NCBI RefSeq assembly: GCF_046592965.1
Contig: NZ_JBISBV010000002.1
Span: 62,001-126,000, forward strand
Source: Marivita sp046592965
Lineage (GTDB): Bacteria > Pseudomonadota > Alphaproteobacteria > Rhodobacterales > Rhodobacteraceae
DNA length: 64,000 nucleotides
Reading direction: 5' to 3'
The notes under the pieces are model-generated. The model made no database searches and had not been told where the DNA came from. It worked only from the letters and a program-made list of their open reading frames with translations. The position numbers were made by a program, and so were the translations under genes. Of the stretch, positions 55,827-64,000 are shown piece after piece. Numbering within the stretch: the first letter of the stretch is position 1; every line of letters begins with the position of its first letter.

Positions 55827-56695
55827 ACAAGACCGTCAATCAAAAAGCATGGTTCCTGATCCTGCCCGTCATGGTGCTGGTGGCATTCTCGGCTGTCATT
55901 CCGCTGATGACCGTGGTGAACTATTCGGTGCAGGACACATTTGGCCAAAACCAGTTCTTTTGGGCCGGGCTCGACTGGTTCAAGGACATGCTCCATTCAA
56001 GCCGGATGTGGGATGCGCTGGGGCGTCAGTTGATGTTCTCGGCCATCATTCTGGCAATCGAAGTTCCGCTTGGCATTTTTGTAGCGCTGAACATGCCCAA
56101 AAGCGGCTTTTGGTCGTCCTTCTGCCTCGTGCTGATGTCGTTGCCGCTCTTGATCCCATGGAACGTGGTCGGCACGATCTGGCAAATCTTCGGACGCGTG
56201 GATATCGGCTTGCTTGGCTACACGCTTGATGCGATCGGCATTGATTACAACTACACCCAGGATACGATCGACGCGTGGGTGACGGTCATTGTGATGGATG
56301 TCTGGCACTGGACGTCCCTCGTCGCGCTGCTGGCCTTTGCCGGTCTTCGCTCCATCCCCGACGCCTATTACCAGGCGGCCAAGATCGATCAGGCCAGCCG
56401 TTGGGCCGTGTTCCGCTATATCGAGCTTCCCAAGATGGCGGGCGTGCTGATGATCGCGATCCTGCTGCGGTTCATGGACAGCTTCATGATCTACACCGAA
56501 CCCTTCGTTGTCACCGGCGGCGGGCCCGGCAATGCAACTACCTTCCTGTCCATCGACCTCGTCAAAATGGCCCTTGGCCAGTTCGATCTTGGCCCGGCTG
56601 CGGCGTTCAGCCTGATGTACTTCCTGGTGATCATGGCAATCTCGTGGGTCTTCTACACCGTGATGACGACGATCGACAAAAGAGAGGGCAAGTAA
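55823..56695 (+). CDS. glpP: Glycerol ABC transporter permease GlpP
   Basis: A 290-residue MalF-type inner-membrane permease with about six hydrophobic segments and the EAA loop EAA-like DAYYQAAKIDQASRWAVFRY (cytoplasmic coupling helix to the ATPases). It forms the translocation pore with GlpQ. The stop TAA is directly followed by the glpQ ATG. Confidence 0.93.
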   Translation: MNKTVNQKAWFLILPVMVLVAFSAVIPLMTVVNYSVQDTFGQNQFFWAGLDWFKDMLHSSRMWDALGRQLMFSAIILAIEVPLGIFVALNMPKSGFWSSFCLVLMSLPLLIPWNVVGTIWQIFGRVDIGLLGYTLDAIGIDYNYTQDTIDAWVTVIVMDVWHWTSLVALLAFAGLRSIPDAYYQAAKIDQASRWAVFRYIELPKMAGVLMIAILLRFMDSFMIYTEPFVVTGGGPGNATTFLSIDLVKMALGQFDLGPAAAFSLMYFLVIMAISWVFYTVMTTIDKREGK

Positions 56696-57580
56696 ATGAG
56701 CGACGCAGCAATCCCCGAAGTTGTCATCGACAAACGCGAGATGGTCGTCGAGCGCCCCCGCAAGGCAACGCGCCGGTTCCGACCGTCCGGTTCGGCGGTG
56801 GTCATGGGACTGTATATCCTGTTCCTCATGCTGCCGATCTACTGGCTGCTGAACATGAGCCTGAAAACGAATAACGAGATCCTCGGCACGTTTTCACTGT
56901 GGCCGCGTTCGTTCACTCTGGCGAATTACGCCAAGATCCTGACCGATCCCAGTTGGTATATGGGCTACGTCAATTCGCTGATCTATGTCGTCTTGAACAC
57001 AGCCATCAGCCTTGCGGTGGCGCTGCCTGCGGCCTACGCGTTCAGCCGCTACAGGTTCATGGGCGACAAGCACCTGTTCTTCTGGTTGCTGACCAACCGC
57101 ATGGCCCCGCCGGCTGTGTTCGCCTTGCCGTTCTTTCAACTCTATTCCAGCATCGGTCTCTTTGACACCCATATCGCGGTTGCCTTGGCGCATTGTCTGT
57201 TCAACGTCCCACTGGCGGTCTGGATACTCGAAGGCTTCATGCGCGGCGTGCCCAAGGAGATCGACGAGACAGCCTATATCGACGGCTATTCGTTCCCGAA
57301 GTTCTTTATCAAGATCTTTACCCCGCTGATCGCGTCTGGGATCGGTGTGGCCGCGTTTTTCTGCTTCATGTTTTCGTGGGTCGAATTGCTGTTGTCACGT
57401 ACGCTGACCTCGGTCGATGCAAAACCGATCGCCGCGACGATGACGCGGACTGTGGGCGCGGCAGGGGTCGATTGGGGTGTGCTTGCGGCTGCGGGCGTGC
57501 TGACGATCGTTCCGGGAGCGTTGGTGATTTACTTCGTGCGCAATTACATCGCCAAAGGCTTTGCCTTGGGACGGGTGTGA
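56696..57580 (+). CDS. glpQ: Glycerol ABC transporter permease GlpQ
   Basis: A 294-residue MalG-type permease with a polar N-terminal extension (about 35 residues) before the first hydrophobic segment and about six segments in total. The EAA-type loop is DETAYIDGYSFPKFFIKIFTP. Partner of GlpP. It is not the glycerophosphodiesterase that carries the same symbol in E. coli. Confidence 0.92.
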   Translation: MSDAAIPEVVIDKREMVVERPRKATRRFRPSGSAVVMGLYILFLMLPIYWLLNMSLKTNNEILGTFSLWPRSFTLANYAKILTDPSWYMGYVNSLIYVVLNTAISLAVALPAAYAFSRYRFMGDKHLFFWLLTNRMAPPAVFALPFFQLYSSIGLFDTHIAVALAHCLFNVPLAVWILEGFMRGVPKEIDETAYIDGYSFPKFFIKIFTPLIASGIGVAAFFCFMFSWVELLLSRTLTSVDAKPIAATMTRTVGAAGVDWGVLAAAGVLTIVPGALVIYFVRNYIAKGFALGRV

Positions 57581-57610
57581 TGAGCCGGTTGATTTCGAAA
57601 GGAACACATG

Positions 57611-57886
57611 ATGCTTGACTGGATGGCATGGACATGGCCGACGGCGGCCTTTTTCGCAAGTATCGCGGCGCTGTTGATCGTCTTTACGGTCCTGGCCGTC
57701 AAATACCCCGAAACTCCGCGCACCGGTGTCTTGCGGATTGAAACGACGCGCGGCGACAGGTTGTTCATCACCCTGCTCGGATCGGCCTTTATCAATCTCG
57801 CATGGTTGGGTCTGGGCTTTGGCCCGCAACCTTATGCGCTTCTCATTTGTCTTGCTTACGCCGCTGCGGTGTTCCGCTGGGTGTAG
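57611..57886 (+). CDS. glpU: Small membrane protein GlpU (DUF2160)
   Basis: A 91-residue protein with three hydrophobic segments (about 5-30, 50-68, 70-90) and a short basic loop between the first two (KYPETPRTGVLRIETTRGDR). DUF2160 proteins occur in glp operons between permease and binding protein; their role in transport is unknown. The ATG at 57611 has AAGGA at a better distance than the adjacent ATG at 57608. Confidence 0.82.
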   Translation: MLDWMAWTWPTAAFFASIAALLIVFTVLAVKYPETPRTGVLRIETTRGDRLFITLLGSAFINLAWLGLGFGPQPYALLICLAYAAAVFRWV

Positions 57887-57952
57887 GCAGGCCAGATCAC
57901 GTCCGCAGCTTTGCGGAGAAACGAACCGTTCTATTCCAAGGGAGGAAATCTG

Positions 57953-59662
57953 ATGAACGTTTTAATGAAATCCACAACGGCACTGGGGCTAAGTCTCGGA
58001 CTGCTCGCGGGTCCGGCATTCGCAGATATGGATGCCGCGATGAAGTTCCTCGATGAGGAGATTGACGGGGTCACAACCCTGTCTCGCGAAGACCAGGAAG
58101 CCGAGATGCAATGGTTTATCGACGCGGCCGAGCCTTATGCCGGCATGTCGATCAACGTCGTCTCCGAAACGATCACGACGCATGAATACGAAAGCCAGGT
58201 GCTCGCTCCGGCGTTTACGGCGATCACGGGTATTCAGGTCACGCATGACCTGATCGGCGAAGGCGACGTTGTCGAGAAATTGCAGACGCAAATGCAATCG
58301 GGCGAGAACATCTATGACGCCTATGTCAACGACAGTGATCTGATCGGAACGCATTTCCGCTATCAGCAAGTTCGAAACCTGACCGACTGGATGTCTGGTG
58401 AAGGGGCAGATGTGACGTCTCCGACGCTTGATCTGGAAGATTTTATCGGCCTTCAGTTCACCACCGGACCCGACGGCAAACTCTATCAGCTGCCCGACCA
58501 GCAGTTCGCAAACCTCTACTGGTTCCGGTATGATTGGTTCACAGATCCGGAAATCATGGCCGATTTCAAGGAAGCCTACGGGTATGATCTGGGCGTTCCG
58601 GTCAACTGGTCCGCGTATCAGGATATCGCGGAATTTTTCACTGGCCGCGTAATCGATGGCGTCGAAGTCTACGGCAACATGGATTACGGCAAGAAAGACC
58701 CGTCGCTTGGCTGGCGCTACACCGACGCATGGATGTCCATGGCCGGTATGGGCGACGTGGGTGAGCCAAACGGCCTGCCGGTCGATGAATGGGGCATTCG
58801 TGTCAACGAAAACTCCCAGCCTGTCGGCGCATGTGTGAGCCGTGGCGGCGCCACGAACTCGCCCGCTGCGGTCTATGCTGTGGACAGTGCGATCAAGTGG
58901 TTGCAGGAATACTCGCCCCCCTCGGCGATGGGCATGACCTTCTCGGAGGCCGGGCCGGTTCCTGCACAGGGCAATATCGCGCAGCAAATGTTCATGTACA
59001 CGACGTTCGTCGCACCGCTGGTTGCGTCCGATGCCGTGATGAACGAAGACGGCACGCCGAAATGGCGCCTCGCTCCCAGCCCGCATGGTGCGTATTGGGA
59101 GGAGGGGATGAAGGTTGGCTATCAGGACGTGGGATCGTGGACGTTGATGAAATCGACGCCCGAAGATCGTGCTCAGGCAGCGTGGCTTTATGCCCAGTTC
59201 GTGACGTCCAAGACAGTCGACGTGAAGAAATCGGATGTCGGTCTGACCTTCATTCGCGAGTCGACCGTCAACTCCGATCACTTCACGGAACGTGCGCCGA
59301 ACCTTGGCGGATTGGTGGAATTCTACCGCTCGCCTGCACGGACACAGTGGTCACCCACCGGCACAAACGTTCCGGACTACCCCAAGCTGGCTCAGCTCTG
59401 GTGGCAGAACATTGGCGACGCCATGTCGGGCGCGAAATCCTCGCAAGAGGCTCTCGACCAGTTGTGCGCTGACATGGAAAGCGTGATGGAGCGACTCGAG
59501 CGCGCTGGCATCCAGGGTGATCTGGGTCCGGTCCTCAACGAAGAGCGTGAAGCGTCCTACTGGCTGGAGCAGCCCGGTGCGCCGAAGCCTGCTTTGGACA
59601 CCACCGACGAAGAGCCACAGACGGTGAACTACGACGAGCTTGTTTCGTCCTGGACGAGATAA
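57953..59662 (+). CDS. glpV: Glycerol-binding periplasmic protein GlpV
   Basis: A 569-residue extracellular solute-binding protein with an N-terminal signal peptide (residues 1-24, ending AFA|D). It is longer than most binding proteins, which is typical for GlpV. The length, the position after glpU and the rest of the operon identify it; the fold can be guessed from the segments VNVVSETITTHEYESQVLAP and YDAYVNDSDLIGTH. A strong GGGAGG site precedes the ATG. Last gene of the operon. Confidence 0.92.
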   Translation: MNVLMKSTTALGLSLGLLAGPAFADMDAAMKFLDEEIDGVTTLSREDQEAEMQWFIDAAEPYAGMSINVVSETITTHEYESQVLAPAFTAITGIQVTHDLIGEGDVVEKLQTQMQSGENIYDAYVNDSDLIGTHFRYQQVRNLTDWMSGEGADVTSPTLDLEDFIGLQFTTGPDGKLYQLPDQQFANLYWFRYDWFTDPEIMADFKEAYGYDLGVPVNWSAYQDIAEFFTGRVIDGVEVYGNMDYGKKDPSLGWRYTDAWMSMAGMGDVGEPNGLPVDEWGIRVNENSQPVGACVSRGGATNSPAAVYAVDSAIKWLQEYSPPSAMGMTFSEAGPVPAQGNIAQQMFMYTTFVAPLVASDAVMNEDGTPKWRLAPSPHGAYWEEGMKVGYQDVGSWTLMKSTPEDRAQAAWLYAQFVTSKTVDVKKSDVGLTFIRESTVNSDHFTERAPNLGGLVEFYRSPARTQWSPTGTNVPDYPKLAQLWWQNIGDAMSGAKSSQEALDQLCADMESVMERLERAGIQGDLGPVLNEEREASYWLEQPGAPKPALDTTDEEPQTVNYDELVSSWTR

Positions 59663-59673
59663 GACTTGCACGC

Positions 59674-59703
59674 GACTGGAGCGCGGAATGGTGCGCTCCA
59701 GTC
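59674..59703 (+). terminator. Hairpin after glpV
   Basis: A perfect 11-bp stem (GACTGGAGCGC / GCGCTCCAGTC) with an 8-nt loop lies 11 nt after the glpV stop. There is no long U-tract, only a C/T stretch. Confidence 0.6.
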
Positions 59704-59768
59704 TCCTCAATTCTGCGATCTCTCCGACGCGTCAAAGCAGGCGGCCAAAGTCACGCGGGCGTCCAGTT

Positions 59769-59810
59769 CAGATTGCGGGTTTGGGAGGAGGCAAAAAAAC
59801 CCGCAATCTG
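59769..59810. repeat. Long perfect inverted repeat between glpV and the subtilase gene
   Basis: A 14-bp perfect inverted repeat (59769-59782 and 59797-59810) with a 14-nt loop rich in G and A. It lies between two convergent units, where terminators are expected, but its loop contains the A-run rather than the flank, so it is atypical. Confidence 0.55.
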
Positions 59811-59915
59811 AGGCTCCTGAAGTGCTGCCAAGCACAATCATGAGTTTAGGGATGCGGGAGCAATGGTGTGAGTGAGAAAAGCGTGAGAAATGAATTCACG
59901 CGGTCTGAACATTGC

Positions 59916-61967
59916 CTAACCCGGATGTTTCAAAGCGATGCCGCAAACCGGAGGGACACGGAATTTCCCCTCTCTGGCAATGGCTTGCGCCTCTTGCATG
60001 GGTTTTGGCTGCGTGTCGTCATGCAAGGGCAAGAATCCTGTTGTCGCGCCATTTCCTGACAGGAAATTAAGCGCAATCATCCTGGTTGCGGTCGCCGCGG
60101 CGGCACTTGTACCGATAACCCGCGCGCCTGAACCTGACAGAACGCCGATGGAGGGCAGGCCGGGTCGCATGGTGCCTTGATCGGAAACCGCGCACGCATT
60201 TGGAACCTCTGGGCCGAGGGTTGCAGTCTCGTCCGGTGCAATGGCGACGGACGCGCTGCCGCTATATGGGGCGGGTGTGTCGGTGGTCTGAACATAGCCC
60301 GCGACGCGAAAGACAGATGGGGCGGTGCCGATCCCGTTCAGGCAACCGTAGCCGCGCACCGGCGACAAGCCGCGCGTTTCCAAAGGACGCGGCGGTTTGG
60401 GGCGCTTCAGGTCAACAAGTACGCTCTGCTGCCCGCCGGTGCCGAGTTGCGTTGGATCGTCATCGCGTTGCACCCAGATGTCGAGGTGCTGGCCTTCGCG
60501 CAGCGGGTCCTGGGCGGTGTCAACGGATATCGTCCACAGCCCCGATGGTGCGCGCCGGTCCTGTTCGTTGTTGGCGGTCGTCGGAATCAGAGCCAACATG
60601 ACGCGCCAGCGATTGCCTTGATGTCTGTCGACAGACAGTTGGCCGATGTTCTTTCCCATCATCTCAAGCTCGCCAAACCGCCTCGGGTCGCCCCCTGCAA
60701 GGTCGGCATCGGGCGATATATCCATCGTGCCGCCGGTCTCAAGCGTCAGGTTGTGCGGCGGGGTGACAGTGACGCTCCAGCCGCGCGGATCAAGATGAAG
60801 CGGCAGCCAGATCTCAAGATAGCTTGATGTGCGGTCGTCCGGTTTGATCTGCCAGCCAAAATTGTAAACGCCGTCAGTGGCATCGTCCGGAGACAAACGC
60901 GCGTGCATGTCATTGGCGAAGTTGTTGCCGGTTGGCATGACAATTTCCGTCAAAGGTTGCCTTTCGCGGCGCGATGTCAAAATCGCCTCTACCGCACGTT
61001 CAAAGCTGGATTGACCGTCATGCCGATTGGCACTCCATCCATAGCTGAAATTGAGGACCAGCGGAATTTCCTCTCCGTCATAGGCATCTGCGATCATCCG
61101 GGCGCGTTGGAAAATGTACTCGATGGCGCTGAGCATCATCATTTCCTTGCCAAAGCCGGACGTGTCCCAAGCGATTGTGTTGGGCAGTTGCACGGCGATG
61201 ATCTGGGCGTCGTCTGGCAAATCGTGCGCGCTGACAGTGCGATCATTTCCGGCAGCCAGACCCATGATATGCGCGCCGTGGGTGGCGTGGTGCATCAGGA
61301 CGGTGTCAAGTTCCGGCAGATGTCGGTCAATCGCGCCGGCTTCGAAATAGGCCCGGCGTTCCTGTGATCCGTGACGGGCGCGAAGATCGTCGATCTGCCC
61401 GTTGGTGATCTCACGCCCCATCGGAACGGCGGCGCGTGTGTCGGCGCGGGCGCCTTGCATCCAGCATACGTTGATCCGCGTTGCGCCTTGGCTGTCGCAA
61501 AACGCGCGGTGCATGAACGGAATGCCGTCATCGATCACGCCAATAATCGCGCGCGGTTTGGCACTCGGGCGCCGCCATCCGGCAGGCGGTTGATCGGGGG
61601 TGTACGTCGTCGCCCAGGTTGCGGGTTCTATCGGCATATTGAGCCGATAGCGCGGCGCATCGAGCGTATCGAGCAGCCGCGCAAGACGGGCATCCTCGTT
61701 TGCACTTTCGGTAGGACCAGACTTGTCCCACATGACGAATGGCGTCACGTCAGGGCTCGAACTCCAGAGCGGTGGAATGCGGATTTTGAGGTTGGCGGTA
61801 TCGTGAAGGGTGCCGCGCCCTTCCATAAGCGCGGTGAAATGCGTCGACGGACCGTGCTTGATGGCGGGAAATGCGTAAGGACGGCCCAAGTCCTCAGAGA
61901 AAACCCAGCGCTCGTAGGGGCCGGTGTATTTCTCGATCCGTTCATTGCTGCTGCGCTGTGGAAACAT
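59916..61967 (-). CDS. Subtilase-family serine protease (peptidase S8)
   Basis: A 683-residue S8 protease without signal peptide. The catalytic Asp is in GVIDDG (Asp146), His is in HATHGAH (His230), the oxyanion Asn in PTGNN (Asn348) and Ser in GTSAAAA (Ser621). About 270 residues separate the oxyanion Asn from the Ser, which is an unusually long insertion containing beta-rich segments (for example around 380-560). An AAGG site precedes ATG 61967. It is the third gene of a minus-strand unit, starting 2 nt after the PAP2 gene. No signal peptide is visible, so it acts inside the cell or leaves by another route. Confidence 0.9.
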   Translation of the reverse strand: MFPQRSSNERIEKYTGPYERWVFSEDLGRPYAFPAIKHGPSTHFTALMEGRGTLHDTANLKIRIPPLWSSSPDVTPFVMWDKSGPTESANEDARLARLLDTLDAPRYRLNMPIEPATWATTYTPDQPPAGWRRPSAKPRAIIGVIDDGIPFMHRAFCDSQGATRINVCWMQGARADTRAAVPMGREITNGQIDDLRARHGSQERRAYFEAGAIDRHLPELDTVLMHHATHGAHIMGLAAGNDRTVSAHDLPDDAQIIAVQLPNTIAWDTSGFGKEMMMLSAIEYIFQRARMIADAYDGEEIPLVLNFSYGWSANRHDGQSSFERAVEAILTSRRERQPLTEIVMPTGNNFANDMHARLSPDDATDGVYNFGWQIKPDDRTSSYLEIWLPLHLDPRGWSVTVTPPHNLTLETGGTMDISPDADLAGGDPRRFGELEMMGKNIGQLSVDRHQGNRWRVMLALIPTTANNEQDRRAPSGLWTISVDTAQDPLREGQHLDIWVQRDDDPTQLGTGGQQSVLVDLKRPKPPRPLETRGLSPVRGYGCLNGIGTAPSVFRVAGYVQTTDTPAPYSGSASVAIAPDETATLGPEVPNACAVSDQGTMRPGLPSIGVLSGSGARVIGTSAAAATATRMIALNFLSGNGATTGFLPLHDDTQPKPMQEAQAIAREGKFRVPPVCGIALKHPG

Positions 61968-61969
61968 GA

Positions 61970-63070
61970 TCAAACCTTCTGTGCTTCGTCGCTGGCGTGC
62001 TCCCACAGCCATTTGAAGGTCGGGGTCGACGGAAGATGGTGGGTCTCGCCGGTGGGCGCCAGTCCGCGTGCGGTCGCGATTGTGGGGTCGCGGAAGTCTT
62101 CATCGAAGAAGTCGTGACTGGCCGGGGCGTAGTCCATCGCGGTGATGTCTTTGATGAGTCCGCAGCGGTTCAAGACGATTGTCCCCACGATCCGGCCCAG
62201 CGTCGCGCCGGCCCAGCTGTCGATCGGGTAGTGGACCCCGGCGACCGTGCGGTTGACCGCGATCCGCTCGGCCAATGCGCGCATCACGTCGATGCGCTCG
62301 TCACCGTCTGACAGGCAGTTCCAGTCCTTCAACAAGGCTTCGAGGACGGTCAGCACGGCGTAGCTTTCGGTCGCGTGGGCCGACGGAAAGCTGCCGTGAC
62401 CGGGCGTCGGGATCATCGGCATGAGGCGGGCGTCGATCTGGTCCGGCCGACGCACCGCAAGATGACTTTTGACGATCATCGCCGCGTGTGCCGCCGCGAC
62501 TTGGGTCGCGGTGATCAATTCGAACGTCTTGGCGTTCTGAGCGCTATGCAAACCCAGTATCATCGCGAAATACGCAGTCGGAAAGCCAAGCTGCGAGGTG
62601 ATCTCTGCGGTGCGCTCTGCCCGCAAAGTGGCGTAATCGGCGACATAGCTGCATTGTTCCCGCAAAAGGCTTTGGTCGGGACGGTGCAGGATCAGACACG
62701 ACTTGCCGTCAAATGACAGGCCGACCTTGGCCGCCTCGCTTTCGGTGGCGTCATGCGGCTGAGCCGACACTCCGGCCAGAAATTCGCTGACATAGAGCGA
62801 TCCGCGCACCCATGTTGCCAATCCAGACAGATTGGCGGGATTGGAAAACGGCAATTCCTGATCAGTGGGGCTCGCCCCCGCTTCTGTCAGATGGCGCAGA
62901 CCCTCCGCGACCGATTGCAGACCCAGCGTTGTTGCCGCATCATAACCACCGGGGTCCTGTCTCCCCAGAAATCCGCCCAGGCCGGTGAAGTTGGTGCCGC
63001 CGCCGAAACCGCCGAAGCCCCCAAACCCACCAAACCCTCCAAATCCGCCGAAGCCACCATATTGCGCCAT
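61970..63070 (-). CDS. PAP2/vanadium-haloperoxidase-fold protein with N-terminal (GGF) repeat
   Basis: A 366-residue protein with the complete PAP2/haloperoxidase triad: Lys201-x6-Arg208-Pro209 (KSHLAVRRP), PSAH with Ser230 and His232, and Arg274-x5-His280 (RTVAGVHYP). There is no obvious transmembrane segment, so it resembles soluble vanadium haloperoxidases or class A acid phosphatases more than membrane lipid phosphatases. Residues 5-22 are six Gly-Gly-Phe units followed by Gly-Gly-Gly. There is no typical signal peptide. Its stop is 2 nt before the subtilase ATG. Confidence 0.85.
   Translation of the reverse strand: MAQYGGFGGFGGFGGFGGFGGFGGGTNFTGLGGFLGRQDPGGYDAATTLGLQSVAEGLRHLTEAGASPTDQELPFSNPANLSGLATWVRGSLYVSEFLAGVSAQPHDATESEAAKVGLSFDGKSCLILHRPDQSLLREQCSYVADYATLRAERTAEITSQLGFPTAYFAMILGLHSAQNAKTFELITATQVAAAHAAMIVKSHLAVRRPDQIDARLMPMIPTPGHGSFPSAHATESYAVLTVLEALLKDWNCLSDGDERIDVMRALAERIAVNRTVAGVHYPIDSWAGATLGRIVGTIVLNRCGLIKDITAMDYAPASHDFFDEDFRDPTIATARGLAPTGETHHLPSTPTFKWLWEHASDEAQKV
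63005..63058 (-). repeat. Six 9-bp units encoding Gly-Gly-Phe
   Basis: Tandem 9-bp units encode six Gly-Gly-Phe triplets at the start of the PAP2-type protein. All six units use different codon combinations, so the array is not a recent replication slippage product and seems to be kept at the protein level. Confidence 0.9.
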
Positions 63071-63096
63071 GTTGAATCATCCTTTTGCAAAATACG

Positions 63097-64000
63097 TTAT
63101 GGAACCCCTGCGGCTGCCAATGCGGTCATGACCAGCTTGCCGGTCTTGCTATCGGCAGAGGGATGCGTGTTGCGATAATCGTCGAGGCAGAAATCGGGAA
63201 ACCGGCGTTGCAGATCGTCGGCGGTCTGGCGCGCTTCGGCGCCGCGATCCAGCGCGTGAAGCGCGGCAATCCGCGAGCGGAGCGTCGAGATATGCCGGTC
63301 ATTCACCTCCAGAGAGCGATCGGCCAGTTCCAGCGCCTTTTCGTATTCGCCACCTGCCAGATAAGCCGAGCTTGCAAGGCTGTCGAAATAATACGCGAAG
63401 GGATCAATGGGAGACAGGTCGCGCGCCATTTTGGTGGCGCGAATGGCAGATTGGCCCTCGTCACGAAAAGCGAGCAGCGACCCCCGCAAAAGCCATGCGA
63501 GGCTTTCGCTGGGATTGATATCTTGCGCGGCAGCATAGCGTTTCTCGGCGAGATCCATGTTTTTCAGGATATTGCCGTTCACAAACCCGTCGATTGTCAG
63601 CCCGAAACTTGATTGCGGATCAAGATCCAGCGCACGTGCCGTGCAATCAAGCGCCCGCTGCGTGTCACCCGCGCGATCCGTGCTGTAATTCTTGAAGATG
63701 CTCAAAACATACCACTTGCCAAGCCATGACAGCACGTTCGGATTGTCGGGCGCACGCGACGCGGCCTCATCGAGCAATTGCCGTGCGCGCAGGAAGTCGC
63801 CAAGCCTCGGGTGGTGCATCGCGGTGGCACCGGCGATCAGCAGGCGGTGGTCGGGAAGGTCCGGCAATGGCGTCTGACGCCCCACATGCAACGCGGTTTC
63901 GGCAATCGAGCGGCCAACCGATTGCACGACGTTCACCAGCCAGTCCGCAGCGTCCTGTGCAAAATGTGCGGCGCCACAAGACAGATGGCGGTTCCACAGC
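63097..64000 (-). CDS. TPR-rich protein, C-terminal part (continues beyond the window)
   Basis: Only the C-terminal 300 residues are visible; the frame stays open to the window edge, so the start is missing. The visible part is helical with TPR-like units: RARQLLDEAASRAPDNPNVLSWLGKWYV, ALDLDPQSSFGLTIDGFVNG, AAQDINPSESLAWLLRGSLL and ALELADRSLEVNDRHISTLR. This layout matches the C-terminal part of regulator- or cyclase-type proteins with TPR tails found in alphaproteobacteria, whose N-terminal domain (winged helix or nucleotide cyclase) cannot be seen here. A GTG at 63936 could mimic a start but lies inside the open frame. It is first in the unit with the PAP2 and subtilase genes (26 nt to the PAP2 ATG). 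Confidence 0.7.
   Translation of the reverse strand, partial: LWNRHLSCGAAHFAQDAADWLVNVVQSVGRSIAETALHVGRQTPLPDLPDHRLLIAGATAMHHPRLGDFLRARQLLDEAASRAPDNPNVLSWLGKWYVLSIFKNYSTDRAGDTQRALDCTARALDLDPQSSFGLTIDGFVNGNILKNMDLAEKRYAAAQDINPSESLAWLLRGSLLAFRDEGQSAIRATKMARDLSPIDPFAYYFDSLASSAYLAGGEYEKALELADRSLEVNDRHISTLRSRIAALHALDRGAEARQTADDLQRRFPDFCLDDYRNTHPSADSKTGKLVMTALAAAGVP

Overview
The window is a GC-rich chromosomal segment from an alphaproteobacterium, most likely a Rhodobacterales (Roseobacter-type) member. The basis is protein-level resemblance: RpoD with an acidic insert next to a dnaG tail and an HlyU-like gene, an nrdR-ribD pair, an NsrR-type Rrf2 regulator, DUF2254 and DUF3140 proteins, EttA, and a glpRDSTPQUV glycerol operon of the Rhizobium/Rhodobacter type. 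No insertion sequence, prophage, CRISPR array or rRNA was seen. Gene density is high and both strands are used.

Layout. 1-5.8 kb: end of dnaG, rpoD, an HlyU-like protein, a small repeat-containing protein, dodecin, a short-chain dehydrogenase, a YjbQ-family protein and an AbgB-like amidohydrolase. 5.8-12.7 kb: nrdR, ribD and riboflavin synthase (ribE), with three capsule-export genes (kpsC, a Wza/KpsD-type lipoprotein, kpsS) on the opposite strand between ribD and ribE. 12.7-19.7 kb: an MFS transporter, an Lhr-type helicase, leuA with an unannotated leucine-rich leader peptide and attenuator, and glyA. 19.8-30.9 kb: nadK, a secreted trypsin-like protease, a P460-type cytochrome, an 18-repeat MORN protein, nadE, a glycosyltransferase, a minimal zincin, gltX, DUF2254, a GGCT-like protein and nsrR. 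30.9-35.7 kb: tandem glycine riboswitch followed by gcvT-gcvH-gcvP. 35.7-46.8 kb: inositol-monophosphatase-like enzyme, ybbP/ybbA-type ABC exporter divergent from tesA, two cold-shock genes, a small membrane protein, an L,D-transpeptidase, a DUF3140 protein, trxC, ettA, a GFA protein and a rhomboid protease. 46.8-50.9 kb: putA with its divergent Lrp-type regulator, and tRNA-Leu(UAA). 51.0-59.7 kb: glpR and the glycerol uptake and oxidation operon glpD-S-T-P-Q-U-V. 59.9-64.0 kb: a three-gene minus-strand unit (TPR protein, PAP2/haloperoxidase-fold protein with an N-terminal Gly-Gly-Phe repeat, subtilase) that I cannot assign to a known system.

How the genes work together. One-carbon and glycine metabolism is well represented: glyA makes glycine and 5,10-methylene-THF, and the riboswitch-controlled gcv operon burns excess glycine. 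NAD(P) supply (nadE, nadK), riboflavin synthesis (ribD, ribE) and ribonucleotide reductase control (nrdR) are housekeeping functions. The glp operon forms a complete path: GlpV binds glycerol outside, GlpPQ with GlpST import it, and GlpD oxidises glycerol 3-phosphate. A glycerol kinase is not in the window. putA/putR form a proline-catabolic unit. The points most worth a second look are the leuA leader peptide and attenuator, the complementary degeneracy of the GlpS and GlpT ATPase sites, and the TPR-PAP2-subtilase unit.
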